A stretch of 64,000 nt of DNA, taken from contig MU271150.1 of the NCBI GenBank assembly GCA_021432605.1, positions 2,108,001 through 2,172,000 of the forward strand, written 5' to 3'. The first letter of the stretch is position 1. Every line of letters starts with the position of its first letter. Positions 50,725 to 62,407 of this stretch are shown here, piece after piece. The notes beneath the pieces are model-generated. The model did no database searches, had not been told where the DNA came from, and saw only the letters and a list, made by a program, of their open reading frames with translations. This DNA is from Coniochaeta sp. PMI_546 (taxonomy: Eukaryota; Ascomycota; Sordariomycetes; Coniochaetales; Coniochaetaceae). A program made the translations under genes and the position numbers.

Positions 50725-53700
50725 TCATGAAGGCTTCATCGCTTCCCAGCCACTCAACTCTGCTCCAGCATCATCTCCTAGCAAGTCTGCCTGCCCTTGA
50801 CTCTTAACGGGGACCATTTCCTTCCTATCAACGACTAGTTTCCGCGCAGGCGGTCTTGGGGGACCATCGCTGGAAGAAGACAACCCCGCAAGGCCGACAC
50901 CGCCAGCTGGGGCTTGCCTGCCCGTTGTTGTTAGTCCCGTGCCAACTCTTCGTGGGAGCTGGGGAGGCGGAGATGCTACCTCCCGGCTTGGCGCTGACGA
51001 GGAGTTCCGAGGAGGTTCCGAGTCCCTCGGCCTATCGAAAAAAGCGTTACCTCCGGAGCCTGGGTATGGGTTGTGTATCGTCGTCGATGATCGCCGGGGT
51101 AATAATGGTTTTGTCTTACTATCGCCGTTGTGCGCGGGATGTGTTTCGGAACTCGGAACGTTGGGCGACCCAGTAGTAGGAGATGCCGCAGCGAGATGTG
51201 TTGGCTTCTTTGCGACAGGCGGTGGAATCTTATTCCTACTCGAATGCTGTGAGACTGTTGAGGCATGCCGTTGCGGGGGCTCGGGTTTTGGAACGGCTTT
51301 TCTCAAGGGCCGGTCCATGTCCCCCGCCGGTATTGTTTGCGTCCGTGAACCTGGCTGCTTCGGTGTACCGGTCTGCCTCCTGGGTGGTGGCGGTGGAGGA
51401 GTCTCCTCCCTGTCGTGGCTTTTATCTCTGTCCAGATTCAGCCGACCCACCTGAGCGGGCAGTGCTGCCGGATCATAAGGTGGAGGGAGTCTCCTCTGTC
51501 CCGAGCTCGAAGCTGAGGTTGACAGGATGGTTGAGTGGTTGATGTGTTCGTAGGGCGAAGTTGACAAGCTGGAGATTGAGGACAGGCGGGATCTGCTGGG
51601 TATGCTGACCCAGTCAGGTTCTTCTGTAGGGGCGAAAGGATTGTGGGGTCGCTTGGGATTCAGTATGGTTTCCTGCGAAGCGTCTATCGGCTTTGGGGCC
51701 GTCATAGTAGACCGAGCCATCTTTCCATTCTCGAGCCACCATTTTTGTCTGTCTGAGCTTGCTGGTGGTAGACCTGGCTCTATGGCATCGTAGCCCATAA
51801 GGTCTTCGTCGTCCGTCTCCTCCGTGTTCGCGTTGGCAGTCCCTTCCCCAACCTCGGCCTTCCTCCGCATGTATATTTCACGGCTGATCTTGTCCCGCAG
51901 AGGCTCGTTGACAATGTTAGCAGTGCACTCAAACGTTGCATAGACTGGCCTGTGATCCGAGAACTTCAGAGGCGCCGAGTTGTAGGACAGCTGCCGCAGG
52001 TTGGTCCCTTTGCGGAGGATGCGATCGGTCCACGCTGGAATTCGCGCTTTTTCGCTAGTATCATACTGATCGGTTCCGATGTCGTATTTATATGTGGGCA
52101 TGAAGGTGATGCGTGCTTCAGAATAGAAGCGAAATGCCAGCCCTGCGACCATTTGCAGGTTCAACTGCATCGTTCGGTCAGTCACACTATCAAAGTCTGG
52201 AACGGGCTTTCCACGAACCTGGTCGTTTTCGTAGAGCCTTTCAAGATCCTTGTTTCTAACAAGCTCATGAGCTCGTTCGTAGCTCAGGCCAATCCTGTAG
52301 TTGAAGTCTCCAAACCATATAACAGAGTCTGTTGAACTGTGTTAGCAACAAATCTCGCCTCGCCAACTCCAAGGCAACATTGCTTACCATGATCATCAAT
52401 ACGTCTATTTCGCTGAAACCGTAGTCCGTGATAAATCGTTGCGTAGTCCTTGTTTCGTTCATCATAATTCGCAAACCCAGCCGCTAAGTGAGCCGTGACA
52501 AAGCAGATGGGCGTGTTCGCATAATCAAATCTTATAGCAACGGCACCCTTGTTTCCAGCCATCCCAGACATGCCTGTTTTCTTCACACTCCCTTCGACGT
52601 TCTTGATGTGTTGCAATACCGAGCCCCTGACGAAGATGCACAGGGCCGCTCCAACCAGCTGCCCGCTTCGAAGAAGAACATACTTCTCGCCGCCGATCGT
52701 ACGCGCGTGGTTGTCAAGCGTCCTTTTGACCGCTTTTTCCCAGAGCTGTTTGCGCGTGGGGTCGCTGTTCATGATCTGTTGCGGACTAAGCTCGACAATT
52801 TCCTGGAACCCTACGGCGACGATCTCGGGCTGCTTCGTGCCAACCTCAGGAGGGCAGAGCCACGGGGAGAGATCTTCATCGATTCCGTTGGTGCGTCCGT
52901 TAAGGTTGAACGTGCCAACCCAGCTAGAAGAAAGTCAGCGAGAACTTCAGATCCCAAAAACACAGAACGTACATGTGAATCTTCTCTACCGAGGAGAACT
53001 CCGAGCTCCTCTTTTGCAGCTCGCCGTTCACATAGTCGCTGATAGGGTCGTAAAGAATGACCGGCGCCTGGCCGACAAGTCTTCCGAGCAGCATGTCAAT
53101 CGTGTTCTGCCTTCCCTTGTCGGCAAAGTTGTTGATGTATAACCGTGTAGCAGACTTGCGAGCATCTGCAAAAGCGCCAGCTAGAGACATCTTGCCATGG
53201 CGCGTAAAGGACGACTTGAGAGCCCCAGTACCGGCATATATCCTCGACAAGGCGTCGCCGTTGTCTGCCCAGAGGCTTGAGTGACGCATCCAGAAGTCCG
53301 GCGTCGCATACTCCCCTCGGTGACTCAGGAACGATTCGACAGCCATCTGTGAGATCATGGTTTGTATGAGATTGGTCCTGTCCAAACAGTCTAGACAGTT
53401 GGTCCTGAAGACTCCTTCTTGCTGCAGGACGACGACAGGACGGCGATTATGGTGCACTACGCCGCTTGCATCTTCCTCCAGATCGTCGGTGTCCTCTGCT
53501 AAATAATAGGCGAAGCCATCGGCAGAATCCTCGATGTGACGTCGGATCTCCCTTGCGGCTTCATAGCCGGTAGGACCTTTCGTTTCGGCATGGAAGTCGT
53601 ATTCGGTGGATCGGAGTAGTGCATGGTCCTGCGACTGCTTCTCCTGAGGCCTGCTCATCGGGCAATGCCGAATCCCGTTCCGGTAAAGTGCACTAAGCTC

Positions 53701-54909
53701 TGCTTCTCCAGGTTTTGAGGCACTCAGAAGATTAATAACATGGACAGCGCCGTACGCTTGTTCCAGGTCTTCAAAATGTTTGTTGAAAGCCGGCTGCGTA
53801 CCGTCTGGCGACCGAGTAATCGTAATCTTCTGTTGGCCAGGTATCAGGCCTGCAGTCTGTTCCCAGAAGACTGGCACTGAGCCGCGAACCTGTGCATATG
53901 AGAAAGTGACGCCGGATGGGCTCCAATACACGGTCTCAGTCTCCACAAAGTTGGCCACGTTACCATCGTCATCTATACCACGCGAGTTGAATCGCGTGCC
54001 AGCCCTTCTGCAAGAGAGGCGTGATATCACAGTCAGGTACGACGGTAGACCGGACTTGGTGGAGCGGAGGGGTGCAGAGCTTTGTGGTATGGCAATAGTG
54101 AGGCAGAAACCACGGATGGCAGACGTGAGGATCCTCGAGGCATCTAAGATGTCTCGTTCGTGATCTTGTAGTCTAGACCGGAACTGGACAAGAGGCTTGA
54201 TCATGTACGAGTTCCACAAGAAAGACTCATCGAAGTTGTCGATGTCGAAGGTGGCAGAATCCGCTGCTCTGTCCTGCAATATGTTTGTGACGTCGAAGTC
54301 GGTGCTGTAATAGAAGCTTCCGTTGCTCAAGAGCTTTTGTAGCTCCTCGCAAGGGTGCTCTATGGGGGTCTCTCGCCGACTCAGGTTCTGCCCGTAGGCT
54401 GCCACGCTGTCAGAACCTGTGTCGTAGGTATCGAGCGACACAACGTCGTCGTACTCCGAGGAATTGAGGCAGAAGAACTGCACGCTTAGAATCCTCTCGA
54501 CGGTCTCGCCCGGCCGAAGAGTTGCCACTCTGGAGGCATGTGTGATGACGCAAATGAAGACATCCCGGCCCAGCGCTATGAACCCAAGCGTTCCGTATAT
54601 GGGTCGAGACGTCAGAGGGCGGTAGTCAGCAAGCATCTGGTGAGAGACAGGAGAGAACTCGACGATGCATTTCGAGTTGAGGCCATCGTTGTTGGCGCTG
54701 TTGGATCGCGGCCGGCTGGACGAAACGGAGGTGAGGGAGCCGTTCGCGATAGCTTCGCTCGTGGTTTGGCTGTACCGGAGGATGAGGGCGTGGGTGGAGG
54801 AGACGATCGCAATGGCTCGGTGAGGATAGTCGCGGACTAGGATCTGGCTCGACTTCTCGGTTGAAGGTGTCTGGCCGGTCCACAATGCTGAGGACGAAGT
54901 ATGGTCCAT
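50725..54909 (-). CDS. Synaptojanin-type phosphoinositide phosphatase (SAC + 5-phosphatase)
   Basis: Four exons (54909-52973, 52923-52388, 52328-52219, 52164-50725) encode about 1340 residues, like yeast Inp51-53. The N-terminal SAC domain (about 20-570) has the catalytic Cx5R(T) loop NCLDCLDRTNL. The 5-phosphatase domain (about 645-960) begins IWVGTFNLNGRTNG across intron 1 and contains WFGDFNYRIG, IPAWTDRIL and FSDHRPVYA. The C-terminal 350 residues are Pro/Ser-rich with PPPPPRR and PxxP strings typical of SH3 partners. It dephosphorylates PI(4,5)P2 and other phosphoinositides and supports endocytosis and actin control. Intron 3 is 54 nt, stop-free and in frame; the family reads YENDQLNLQMV across it, so it is spliced. 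The frame is open 32 codons above the ATG at 54909 without another ATG. Divergent from PRP39. Confidence 0.95.
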
Positions 54910-56263
54910 GCTGCCGGCACCGAACAATATGGATTCGAGAAGGTGGGGGAGTCGTGGCCGGTCAGCATCGCTCGGGCAATTGAGACAGATGCGATTGGGC
55001 TTCAAAGAGAAACTTTAGGGCATTCGTAAGCACACGTGTCTGGTAGGCACTTGTAAAAACATCGAGTCGGGTACGCGTTGTACAAGTCCGTCAATCATGA
55101 GTTCAGCTCTATGGACTAAATATCTTCACTGGGAGTCGCAAACACCGGAGGCCGTAAAGGTGGTGGGATTAAAGTTAGGAAGGTCAAGAGCAGTGACGCT
55201 GTTCCGCTGCGCTAGCCTGTACCAAGGGTTTTTGGCCTTGGCTTTTGAGCCTCTCCAACCACAGACATACTGCACCAGTACTCTATATGCAGAAGGTACA
55301 TCACGTAGGTATCTATACCTGAGCTATTCATCTGATGATGTTCAAGTCTGTAGTATGATTCAACATGTCGCCATGAATGAAATCATCTGCCTGCACATAT
55401 CACATGAGGAAGAAATACAGTTCCTTCCCAAGCAGTGAAACATGGCTCACAGACAAACACAGCACACTTCAGACCGCTCATACTCCTTGACCGCAAAGTG
55501 TGGCGCATCCTGCCATTCAATCCAACCGCGCTTCTCAACAGGGCAGCGGAGAGGGAAGGATTGTATTTCTCTTCCCGTCGTCCTTCAAGGACGGGAAGAC
55601 AGATAGCTACGAATTGCCCTCAGGTGAGTGAGGCTACCCTGCCACTCTGCCAAAACGAAGAGTTGAAAATGTGTATACATCCGCCGGAATATAAGATAAT
55701 ATCCATGCTTTGGTCGTCGTGAGGCTTCAGATATATTAATCAATAAGTGAGATCATGCTTTCCAATGGAAAGTCATCCTCTTCCTATCATGTTTGTTTTG
55801 AGATAATCATCACCAGCCTGTGGAAAAGAAAAGGAAGAGAAGGAAGGCGCGATAAGAGTTTTATACTACAGAACCTTAGGTAACTGATTTTTTTCCGGCG
55901 TTGGAGGCAGCTGACTAAGGTAAATACTAAGTTGACGGGCTAGCCTGGATGGGTTGGCTCCGGGGGATCGCCCCCTATCTGATTTGGCTGTGCCGCTGTG
56001 GACAGCATGATGAATGTCAGTCTGCAACCCTATTGGCTGAGCCAGGCTTTCGGGAAAGCTCCTCTGGGCTGAAGCTTTGCCAGCCTCCCAGCCTTCATCC
56101 GCGAATATTCTTTTGACTTCACTAGAGTTCTCATCTCTCACCAGCCCGACTTGCCTGCTCCTTGTTTTATATGTGATTCTTCAACGCCACAGCCCCGAAG
56201 ACCCTAAGTCATATCATCGGATTCGTCGTTGCTCTCTCTCGCTACCACACACCGATCTCGACG
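54910..56263. promoter_or_regulatory. Shared divergent spacer (SAC phosphatase / PRP39)
   Basis: 1.35 kb between divergent genes. A 113-codon ATG frame at 55097-55438 has no recognisable domain. The last 200 bases before PRP39 are TC-rich, like a fungal core promoter or leader. Confidence 0.5.
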
Positions 56264-58667
56264 ATGGCCGACATGGGCAGTTTTGGAGGCATGGACGAGG
56301 AGAGCGCCGAAATCAAGCGTCTAGACGCCGAGGTCGTAAGTCAAGTCCTGCTATTGTCGCTTGCCTCTGCGGCAGCTCTGGTGCTCGCGCCAGTTGTCTT
56401 CGACAGCGCTAACTCCCCGTTGTCGCGATGCAGGAAGCCGATACGGACAACTTCGAGAACTGGGAGAAGCTGGTCCGCGCATGCGAGGCTCTCGAAGGTG
56501 GTTTGAACCGTAATTCGAGTCCACATGCTCTCGCTACCCTGCGCGATGCCTACGACCGCTTCCTCTTCAAGTTTCCCCTCCTTTTCGGCTACTGGAAGAA
56601 ATATGCCGACCTCGAGTTCAACATTTCCGGACCTGAGTCAGCAGAAATAGTATGGACGGTCCCCCTGAGCCCCTATATCTTCACAATCTCGCTACTGCTT
56701 GCTGACGGATTGATCCAGGTGTATGAGCGTGGTTGCGCAAGTATCACCAACTCTGTCGATTTGTGGACAGATTACTGCTCCTTTAAGATGGAGACAACCC
56801 ATACGCCTCACCTCGTGAGAGAGTAAGTATAGGCTGTGTGCTTTCCTTCCCGTCCCTTGACAGCCATAATCACAGCAGATATGGAAGCGATCTACGGCCA
56901 CCCTTGCGTGGATCGCAAATGATTTACCCTTGACGTCCGTCTGTCACGGTGAGAACATACCTTGCCAAGGCAGCCATAACTCGCTGGGATTGCTCTCTCA
57001 CACTATCTACCAGGCCCTGGTCACTGCCAGCAGATCCTTCTACTTCGCTCTGAGAGTTCTATCCGTTGTTCCTGTCGCACGCACCTCACCATGAGACGTC
57101 AGCTTGGCTGATGCTGCCGTTGGATCATGATTCGTTTGCACTAAGACCCCGTTCCTGTATTTGCACACCCTTTCCCACCCACTAATCCCCCCTTCCTCTC
57201 TCTTGAGGGTCATGGCTAACAATCTCACCAGGCTGTTTGATCGCGGCGCAGAGTGTGTTGGTCTAGACTTCCTCTCTCACCCTTTCTGGGACAAGTACAT
57301 CGAGTATGAGGAGCGTCAGGATTCTCTTGACAGGGTTTTCGCCATACTTCTCCGCGTCATACATATCCCGATGCATCAGTATGCGCGTTACTTTGAGCGG
57401 TTCCGCACGATGTGTCATACCCGGCCCCTGACAGAGGTCGTGGCACCTGACGTGCTGTCGCGGTTCCGCGCCGAAGTCGAAGCCGAGACGGCTCCTTATG
57501 GCATCCAGAGGACGGAGCTGGAAATTGAACGGGACATTCGTGCCAAGGTCGACGCCTTCTACTACGAAGTGTTTACGCGTACCCAGACAGAGACAACCAA
57601 GCGCTGGACGTACGAGGCCGAGATCAAGCGCCCGTACTTCCACGTCACCGAGCTTGAGAACCATCAACTAGTGAACTGGCGCAAGTATCTCGACTTTGAA
57701 GAGTCGGAGGGAGACTACGCCAGGATAGTGGCCCTGTACGAACGATGCCTGGTTACCTGCGCCTTTTACGAAGAGTTCTGGTTCCGCTATGCTCGGTGGA
57801 TGTCGGCGCAGCCAGGTAAGGCCGAGGAAGTGCGCAACATCTACCTGAGGGCCACGACACTCTTCGTGCCAATCAGTCGTCCCGGCATCCGTCTGCAGTT
57901 CGCCTACTTCGAAGAGATGTCCGGGCGGGTTGATGTGGCCCATGATATCCACGCAGCCATCCTCATGAAACTGCCCGAATGTGTGGAAGCCATCATCTCA
58001 TGGGCCAACCTACAACGCCGGCAGAGAGGACTTGACGCTGCAATCGAGGTGTATAAGGCGCAGATTGATTCTCCGCAAGTCGATATCTTCATCAAGGCGG
58101 CGCTGGTCACGGACTGGGCGTATCTGCTATGGAAGGTGAAGGGTTCCGTTGACGAGGCTCGAACTGTGTTCCTGAAAAACGTACAGTGGTACGCAGACAG
58201 TCGCACATTCTGGCAGAAGTGGCTTGACTTTGAACTGGAACAGCCGACAAGCGCAGAAACAGAATCCCAGCACGGACAGCGGATCAAGCGTGTCTTTGAA
58301 GATCTGCGCACAAAGAGCCGTTTGTCTGCTGCGGTCAAGAAGGAGCTGTGCGAGGTTTACATGACATATCTGCAACAGCGAGGGGGGAAGGATGCTATGA
58401 AGGAATTCCTCAAGGTTGACCAAGAGATGTTCGGGTAAGTGCTACTGGCTGCGTGGATACATACGTATTGGACGGGCATATACTGACATGATGCTGTGCA
58501 GTCCCCAGTCAGTCTCGACACTGTCTCAAGCTAGCAAGGAGAATGGCGCTGCCTTGGGCGAGCTTGACGAAGCCACCCGGCTGAAGGCTGAGAGCCGATT
58601 CTTCAGTTATTACCAGCTGCAGAGGGACCCAGACCCTGACGCGCAGGGTCCTGCACCCTTCAACTAA
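56264..58667 (+). CDS. prp39: U1 snRNP splicing factor PRP39 (HAT repeats)
   Basis: Five exons (56264-56335, 56434-56649, 56719-56822, 57232-58434, 58502-58667) encode 586 residues. The protein is a chain of half-a-TPR (HAT) repeats, each with a W-x-Y/F/W pattern: NFENWEKLVRACE, LFGYWKKYADLE, SVDLWTDYCSFKME, HPFWDKYIEYEE, QLVNWRKYLDFEE, EEFWFRYARWM, SRTFWQKWLDFELE. It matches PRP39, a U1 snRNP component needed for 5' splice site recognition. Intron 3 is about 409 nt, far longer than its neighbours; the HAT repeat ETTHTPHLVRE-LFDRGAECVG continues across it, so no exon is missing. Exon 1 is a short acidic N-terminus, MADMGSFGGMDEES. Convergent with the CSA gene downstream. Confidence 0.94.
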
Positions 58668-59537
58668 TATCATAGGTTGCCAGACGCTGTCGCTGAGGTG
58701 ACACGCACTGTCGTTGAGGTATTCTCACCGTCACCATACGTTGCAGAGAAGCTCATGACGGTTGGCAAAGCGGAACCAGGTTCGTCTTTAAGGGCTTGGT
58801 GTCGTCAAAGTGGCGAAACAAACTGCTGGGAAGAATGTACGATTTGGAAAGTACCTATAGCGACTCCTTACCAACCCTGGTAATATACGAGCTCCAGGAT
58901 GAATTGGAGCACAAGGGGAATAATTTGCTATGCGAGGCCGTTGAATTAGGACAGACGCGGAATGATTCTCGTGGCGGATCCTCCAGGTGGATTCTGATCA
59001 ATATTTTTGCAGCAGAGAGGTCGCTATAGAGACTGTGTGTATAGGAACAGGTATACGTAGTAATGCATGTCGTTTGCTCCAAGTTCTGGATGACAACTGT
59101 GCCCTCGGGTTTGCCGTGGCAAGCACTCAGCTTGAGGCATCTCGGGAAGTAGTCGAGAAGATAGGCTGGTTAGCAAATACTCAATAAGAGGTGAAAAAGG
59201 CTGCAAGCACGGCGTGGGCAAGAGGCTCGCAGTAGGTTGAAAAAGAGGCTATATAGGCGTGGCTGTTTTGAGGTAGTGATTGTTGATTTTGGTAACAGCA
59301 TGGTAGTATTTGACGTCGTTTCTGGTCGAAGTACTGAATACTCTGCATACCTACCCACCCTGCATAAGCATACTATACTACTCAGCATCAACGGGAATAG
59401 CTTCAAGGAATTCCTAGATAGAAACGGTGCCGGTGATAATCATCGCAGCCAACCTTAGTCAGGTGCGCCTTGAACCGCGCTTGAGGATTTAGTCTGAGTG
59501 CTCGATAGCTCGTGGCAAGACAGAAGAAGAAGCACAC
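58668..59537. other. Spacer between convergent genes
   Basis: 3' flanks of PRP39 and of the CSA homologue. Short frames only; no repeat or RNA gene was recognised. Confidence 0.5.
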
Positions 59538-61097
59538 CTATGTAAACGTAATCTGCCTCCCCATCAAGCTCCTGAAGGCATCATCGATAGCCTTCCGCTT
59601 CTTCGTCTTCTCCTCAACCGCCTCCTGCGCAGTAGTATCCTCATCTTCCTCATCTTGTCCCTCAACAACCGGCATCCAAGCCCGTATCTGCCCGTCCAAA
59701 TGCCCACTGTAGATCCCCCCCGGCGCACCGCTGCCACCCATGACAACACCACTGGACCCTCCACCTCCCCCGGCACCCCTCCAGACCAGACTAGTGACCC
59801 GGTTCCGCACCGTCCTCTCCCCGGCGCCGGCCCGGGCCCGCACGGCGGCGACAGTCGGTCCCGTGCCGCGGAGTCTCGTCACGACCGAGCCCCCATGCAG
59901 ATCCAGCACCAGGATCTCGTTCTCGTTCGGCCACACCAGCAGCTCGCCCCTCGGCGGCGTCAGCCCGACCGGCGTGACAAACATGCCGTGGACGGTGCCC
60001 ACCGCCCTGTTCCGGATCGTCGGCCCGAAGCTGGCCAGCGTGTTCGCCCCGGTCGCCGCATCCCACACCCTGATGCGCTGATCATGCCCGGCGCTCACAA
60101 TAAACGCCCCGTCATCCGTCCACGCCAGGCCGTTCACAGCCCCCGTATGCGCCCGCGCAGAAATCCGGATCCCCCTCTGCTGCAACTCCGCAAACCCCGT
60201 TGCCGCCGTCCTGCCCCCCACAGTCTGCGCCGCCCGCACGCCGATACCGAGACTATCCTCCTGATCCAGCAGTCCCACCAGCCCGCTCGCCCGTCGGACA
60301 TCCCATATCCGCACCGCCCCGTCCGTGGTGCCGGAGGCGAGGACGTGCTCGTGCCGGGGGGACCAGGCGACGGCCAGCACGGCGCCGGCCGACCCGCCCA
60401 CCTGGCCGGGGGCGACGAGGCTCTGGACCGCGGCGCCGGAGCGCAGGTCGACCAGCCGCACGGCGGGGTGCTGGGTGCCGCAGGCCACGAGCAGGTGGGA
60501 CGCTACGGGGCTCGCGGCGTGGGTGTACACCTTGGATCCCAGGCTGAAACTCCCCGACAGCTGCGCGGTGCGCGTGGACCAGAGCTTCAGCGTCTGGTCG
60601 TACGAGGACGACAGGAAGGCGGCGCTGTCGAAGGGGTAGAACGACAGGTGGGTGATGCCGAAGCGGTGCGCGCCGGGGGTGGTGGCAGATGCTACGGGAG
60701 CGGCGGGCCGACGAGACGAGTTCGGCGCCGGAGTGGGCAGGGCCGGGGCGTCTCCGCGCGCGATCTGGGCTACGGGACGGTAGGTGTGAGGCTCGTGCGG
60801 GTTTGGGGCCTGCTCGAGGTCCCAGATGCGGATTGTGGCGTCGGAGCCGCCGGACACGAGGATGCGGCCGTCGAAGCGGTCGAGGGCGAGGGCGTTCACG
60901 CCGGCTTGGTGGGCCCAGAGAGCGACGGCTGGGTCGTCGTCGTCGTCTTCATGGTTGCCGCTTATGCCTGTCTCGCCGCCGTCGAAGCGGAAGTGAGGCG
61001 CTGGTCGGAAGGAGCGCAGCAGTTGGGTTGTCTGCAGACGGGCGAAGGCATTGGGCCCGAGGTTGCCGGTCGACCGTTCGAACAGGAGCTCATTCAT
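59538..61097 (-). CDS. rad28: WD40 repair factor, ERCC8/CSA (Rad28) homologue
   Basis: A single frame encodes 519 residues. The N-terminus, MNELLFERSTGNLGPNAFAR, resembles the CSA helix-loop-helix that docks DDB1. WD40 repeats follow: GVNALALDRFDGRILVSGGSD, FGITHLSFYPFDSAAFLSSS-YDQTLKLW, VLAVAWSPRHEHVLASGTTD-GAVRIWDV, AVNGLAWTDDGAFIVSAGHD-QRIRVWD, and a last repeat ending in GIYSGHLDGQIRAWMP. The order and the RILVSGGSD opening are typical of CSA. It acts as a substrate adaptor of a CUL4-DDB1 ubiquitin ligase in transcription-coupled nucleotide excision repair. The tail is acidic then basic (EDEDTTAQEAVEEKTKKRK). Gly/Ala-rich insertions between repeats (GGGGGSSGVVMGGSG) are long and GC-rich. 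It is divergent from the Rrn10-like gene. Confidence 0.87.
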   Translation of the reverse strand: MNELLFERSTGNLGPNAFARLQTTQLLRSFRPAPHFRFDGGETGISGNHEDDDDDPAVALWAHQAGVNALALDRFDGRILVSGGSDATIRIWDLEQAPNPHEPHTYRPVAQIARGDAPALPTPAPNSSRRPAAPVASATTPGAHRFGITHLSFYPFDSAAFLSSSYDQTLKLWSTRTAQLSGSFSLGSKVYTHAASPVASHLLVACGTQHPAVRLVDLRSGAAVQSLVAPGQVGGSAGAVLAVAWSPRHEHVLASGTTDGAVRIWDVRRASGLVGLLDQEDSLGIGVRAAQTVGGRTAATGFAELQQRGIRISARAHTGAVNGLAWTDDGAFIVSAGHDQRIRVWDAATGANTLASFGPTIRNRAVGTVHGMFVTPVGLTPPRGELLVWPNENEILVLDLHGGSVVTRLRGTGPTVAAVRARAGAGERTVRNRVTSLVWRGAGGGGGSSGVVMGGSGAPGGIYSGHLDGQIRAWMPVVEGQDEEDEDTTAQEAVEEKTKKRKAIDDAFRSLMGRQITFT

Positions 61098-61503
61098 GCA
61101 TCAGTGGTTCGATTGTTGTGCTGGAGTGGATGATGAGCTGTCTGTTGCGCGAGAAAAGAAGAAAACTGAAGTTGCAGTTGTGACTGTAGTTGAAGATACG
61201 TCATGCCGGCGATCATGCAGCTCTTGTTGATCTCGGCCGGGAAGTGGAGCCGAAGGAATTGAGGGTGTGAGGGTGTCGCTTTTCTTTTGTTGACTTCAAA
61301 CCTTCAATTCTCTGACATCTACACTATACAAAACAAGTGAAACCAGATCTTATGTCACCACCTTCATGCTTGTGGATTTGTCATTCTCTAAATATGCTAC
61401 AAACAAGGACCATTTCAACTAGATCCCCAATCTCACCGCTCAACCGTCCAGCAGACTGACCCCTAACGCACCTCATTTGCACCGCGTATCTCAAATCAGA
61501 ACA
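61098..61503. promoter_or_regulatory. Shared divergent promoter (CSA / Rrn10-like)
   Basis: Only 406 bases separate the two start codons, so the two genes share a promoter region. No specific motif was recognised. Confidence 0.5.
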
Positions 61504-62290
61504 ATGGCCTCACGGAGATCCCACCGCATCTGCTCTAACAAAGCAGAGCCCGGATCAGACGATCAAGCCATTCTCGAGGACGAGAAGACCATCCGAAGAC
61601 CAGCATCAGTCTACGACGCAGTAGCAGGTACACACAGACACCCTCCTCCCTCTCTCACATCCATCTCTAACCTCTGCTCTCCCAGGACGGGTAACCGGCC
61701 GCCTCATAAAAACCAACACCCACCGCTCCAACCCTTCCTCTCCATCATCCTCAACCGACCCCCGCGACCCAACCCGCCAGCCGCCCCTGGCCCCGGAGGA
61801 GGTCCTCTTCCGCCGCAAGGACGCCCCCGCCCGCTACGCCGAGAAGGACATCTACTTCGCCGGCACCGACGCCCTCCTCTCCTCCTCCTCCTCCCGGGAC
61901 CAGACCCTGCTGCCGTCCTCCGACCTGCTCAAGGCCGTGCACCTGTACGCCGCCGGCTTCTACGAGGCCGTCGCAGTGGGGCGGGAGCGGATGGGTAAGG
62001 CCGGGAGGGTGGGTGGCAGGTTGGTTGATGAGCGGAGCATGGATGAGACTGCGCTGTTGGCTTTTGGTATCCTGCTGGAGGAGGCCTCGCGCGAGGCGCT
62101 GGGGAAGAGTGGGGATTTGGTTTTTACTGAGGGGGTTGATGAGGATCCGGTGACGGTGAGGGATGACAGTGAGGAGAGAGGCAGAGGCAAGGGGACGGTC
62201 GGCGGCGGGAGTGGTGCTGAGGTTGGTGATTCGGGGGATGGCAGGTCAAGGAAGAGGAGGAAGTTATCGCGTGGCAGCACTGCTGGGTGA
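61504..62290 (+). CDS. Probable UAF complex subunit, Rrn10-like
   Basis: Two exons (61504-61627 and 61686-62290) joined over a 58-nt intron encode 242 residues. The recognisable part is residues about 100-190: a Lys/Arg/Asp segment (EEVLFRRKDAPARYAEKDIYF), then SDLLKAVHLYAAGFYEAV, and RSMDETALLAFGILLEEASREALG. This order (a DL..VH.YA helix, then a short basic loop, then DET.L...G.LLEE) matches my memory of yeast Rrn10, a small subunit of the upstream activating factor that recruits Pol I to rDNA. The tail is acidic/Gly-rich and ends with SRKRRKLSRG, a likely nuclear signal. The family call rests on two helices only and should be treated as probable. The start is the only ATG in the frame near the first exon. 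Confidence 0.6.
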
Positions 62291-62387
62291 CTGCCAGGTT
62301 GGCCGCGTTCTGCCTATACTTTACCGACTGCGGTTCCCACGCGCAGAGAGTCCACCCGCGGCACGTCTGTCTACAAGCGTAAAAGGC

Positions 62388-62407
62388 GCTGCTGCTGCTG
62401 CTGCTGC
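62388..62407 (+). repeat. (GCT)n trinucleotide repeat
   Basis: About six GCT/CTG units lie 100 bases after the Rrn10-like stop codon, outside any supported frame. Confidence 0.8.

Noticed and set aside
55097-55438. 113-codon plus-strand ATG frame in the SAC/PRP39 divergent spacer
   Set aside because: No domain or splice support; lies in a promoter region. A short resemblance to the phosphatase N-terminus (SSALWT) looks coincidental.
56823-57231. Box C/D snoRNA in the PRP39 intron
   Set aside because: Only degenerate C-box (ATGATTT) and isolated CTGA matches; no terminal stem seen.
59655-61133. 492-codon plus-strand frame opposite the CSA gene
   Set aside because: It is the antisense mirror of GC-rich WD40 codons; Pro/Arg/Gly-rich content and no domain.
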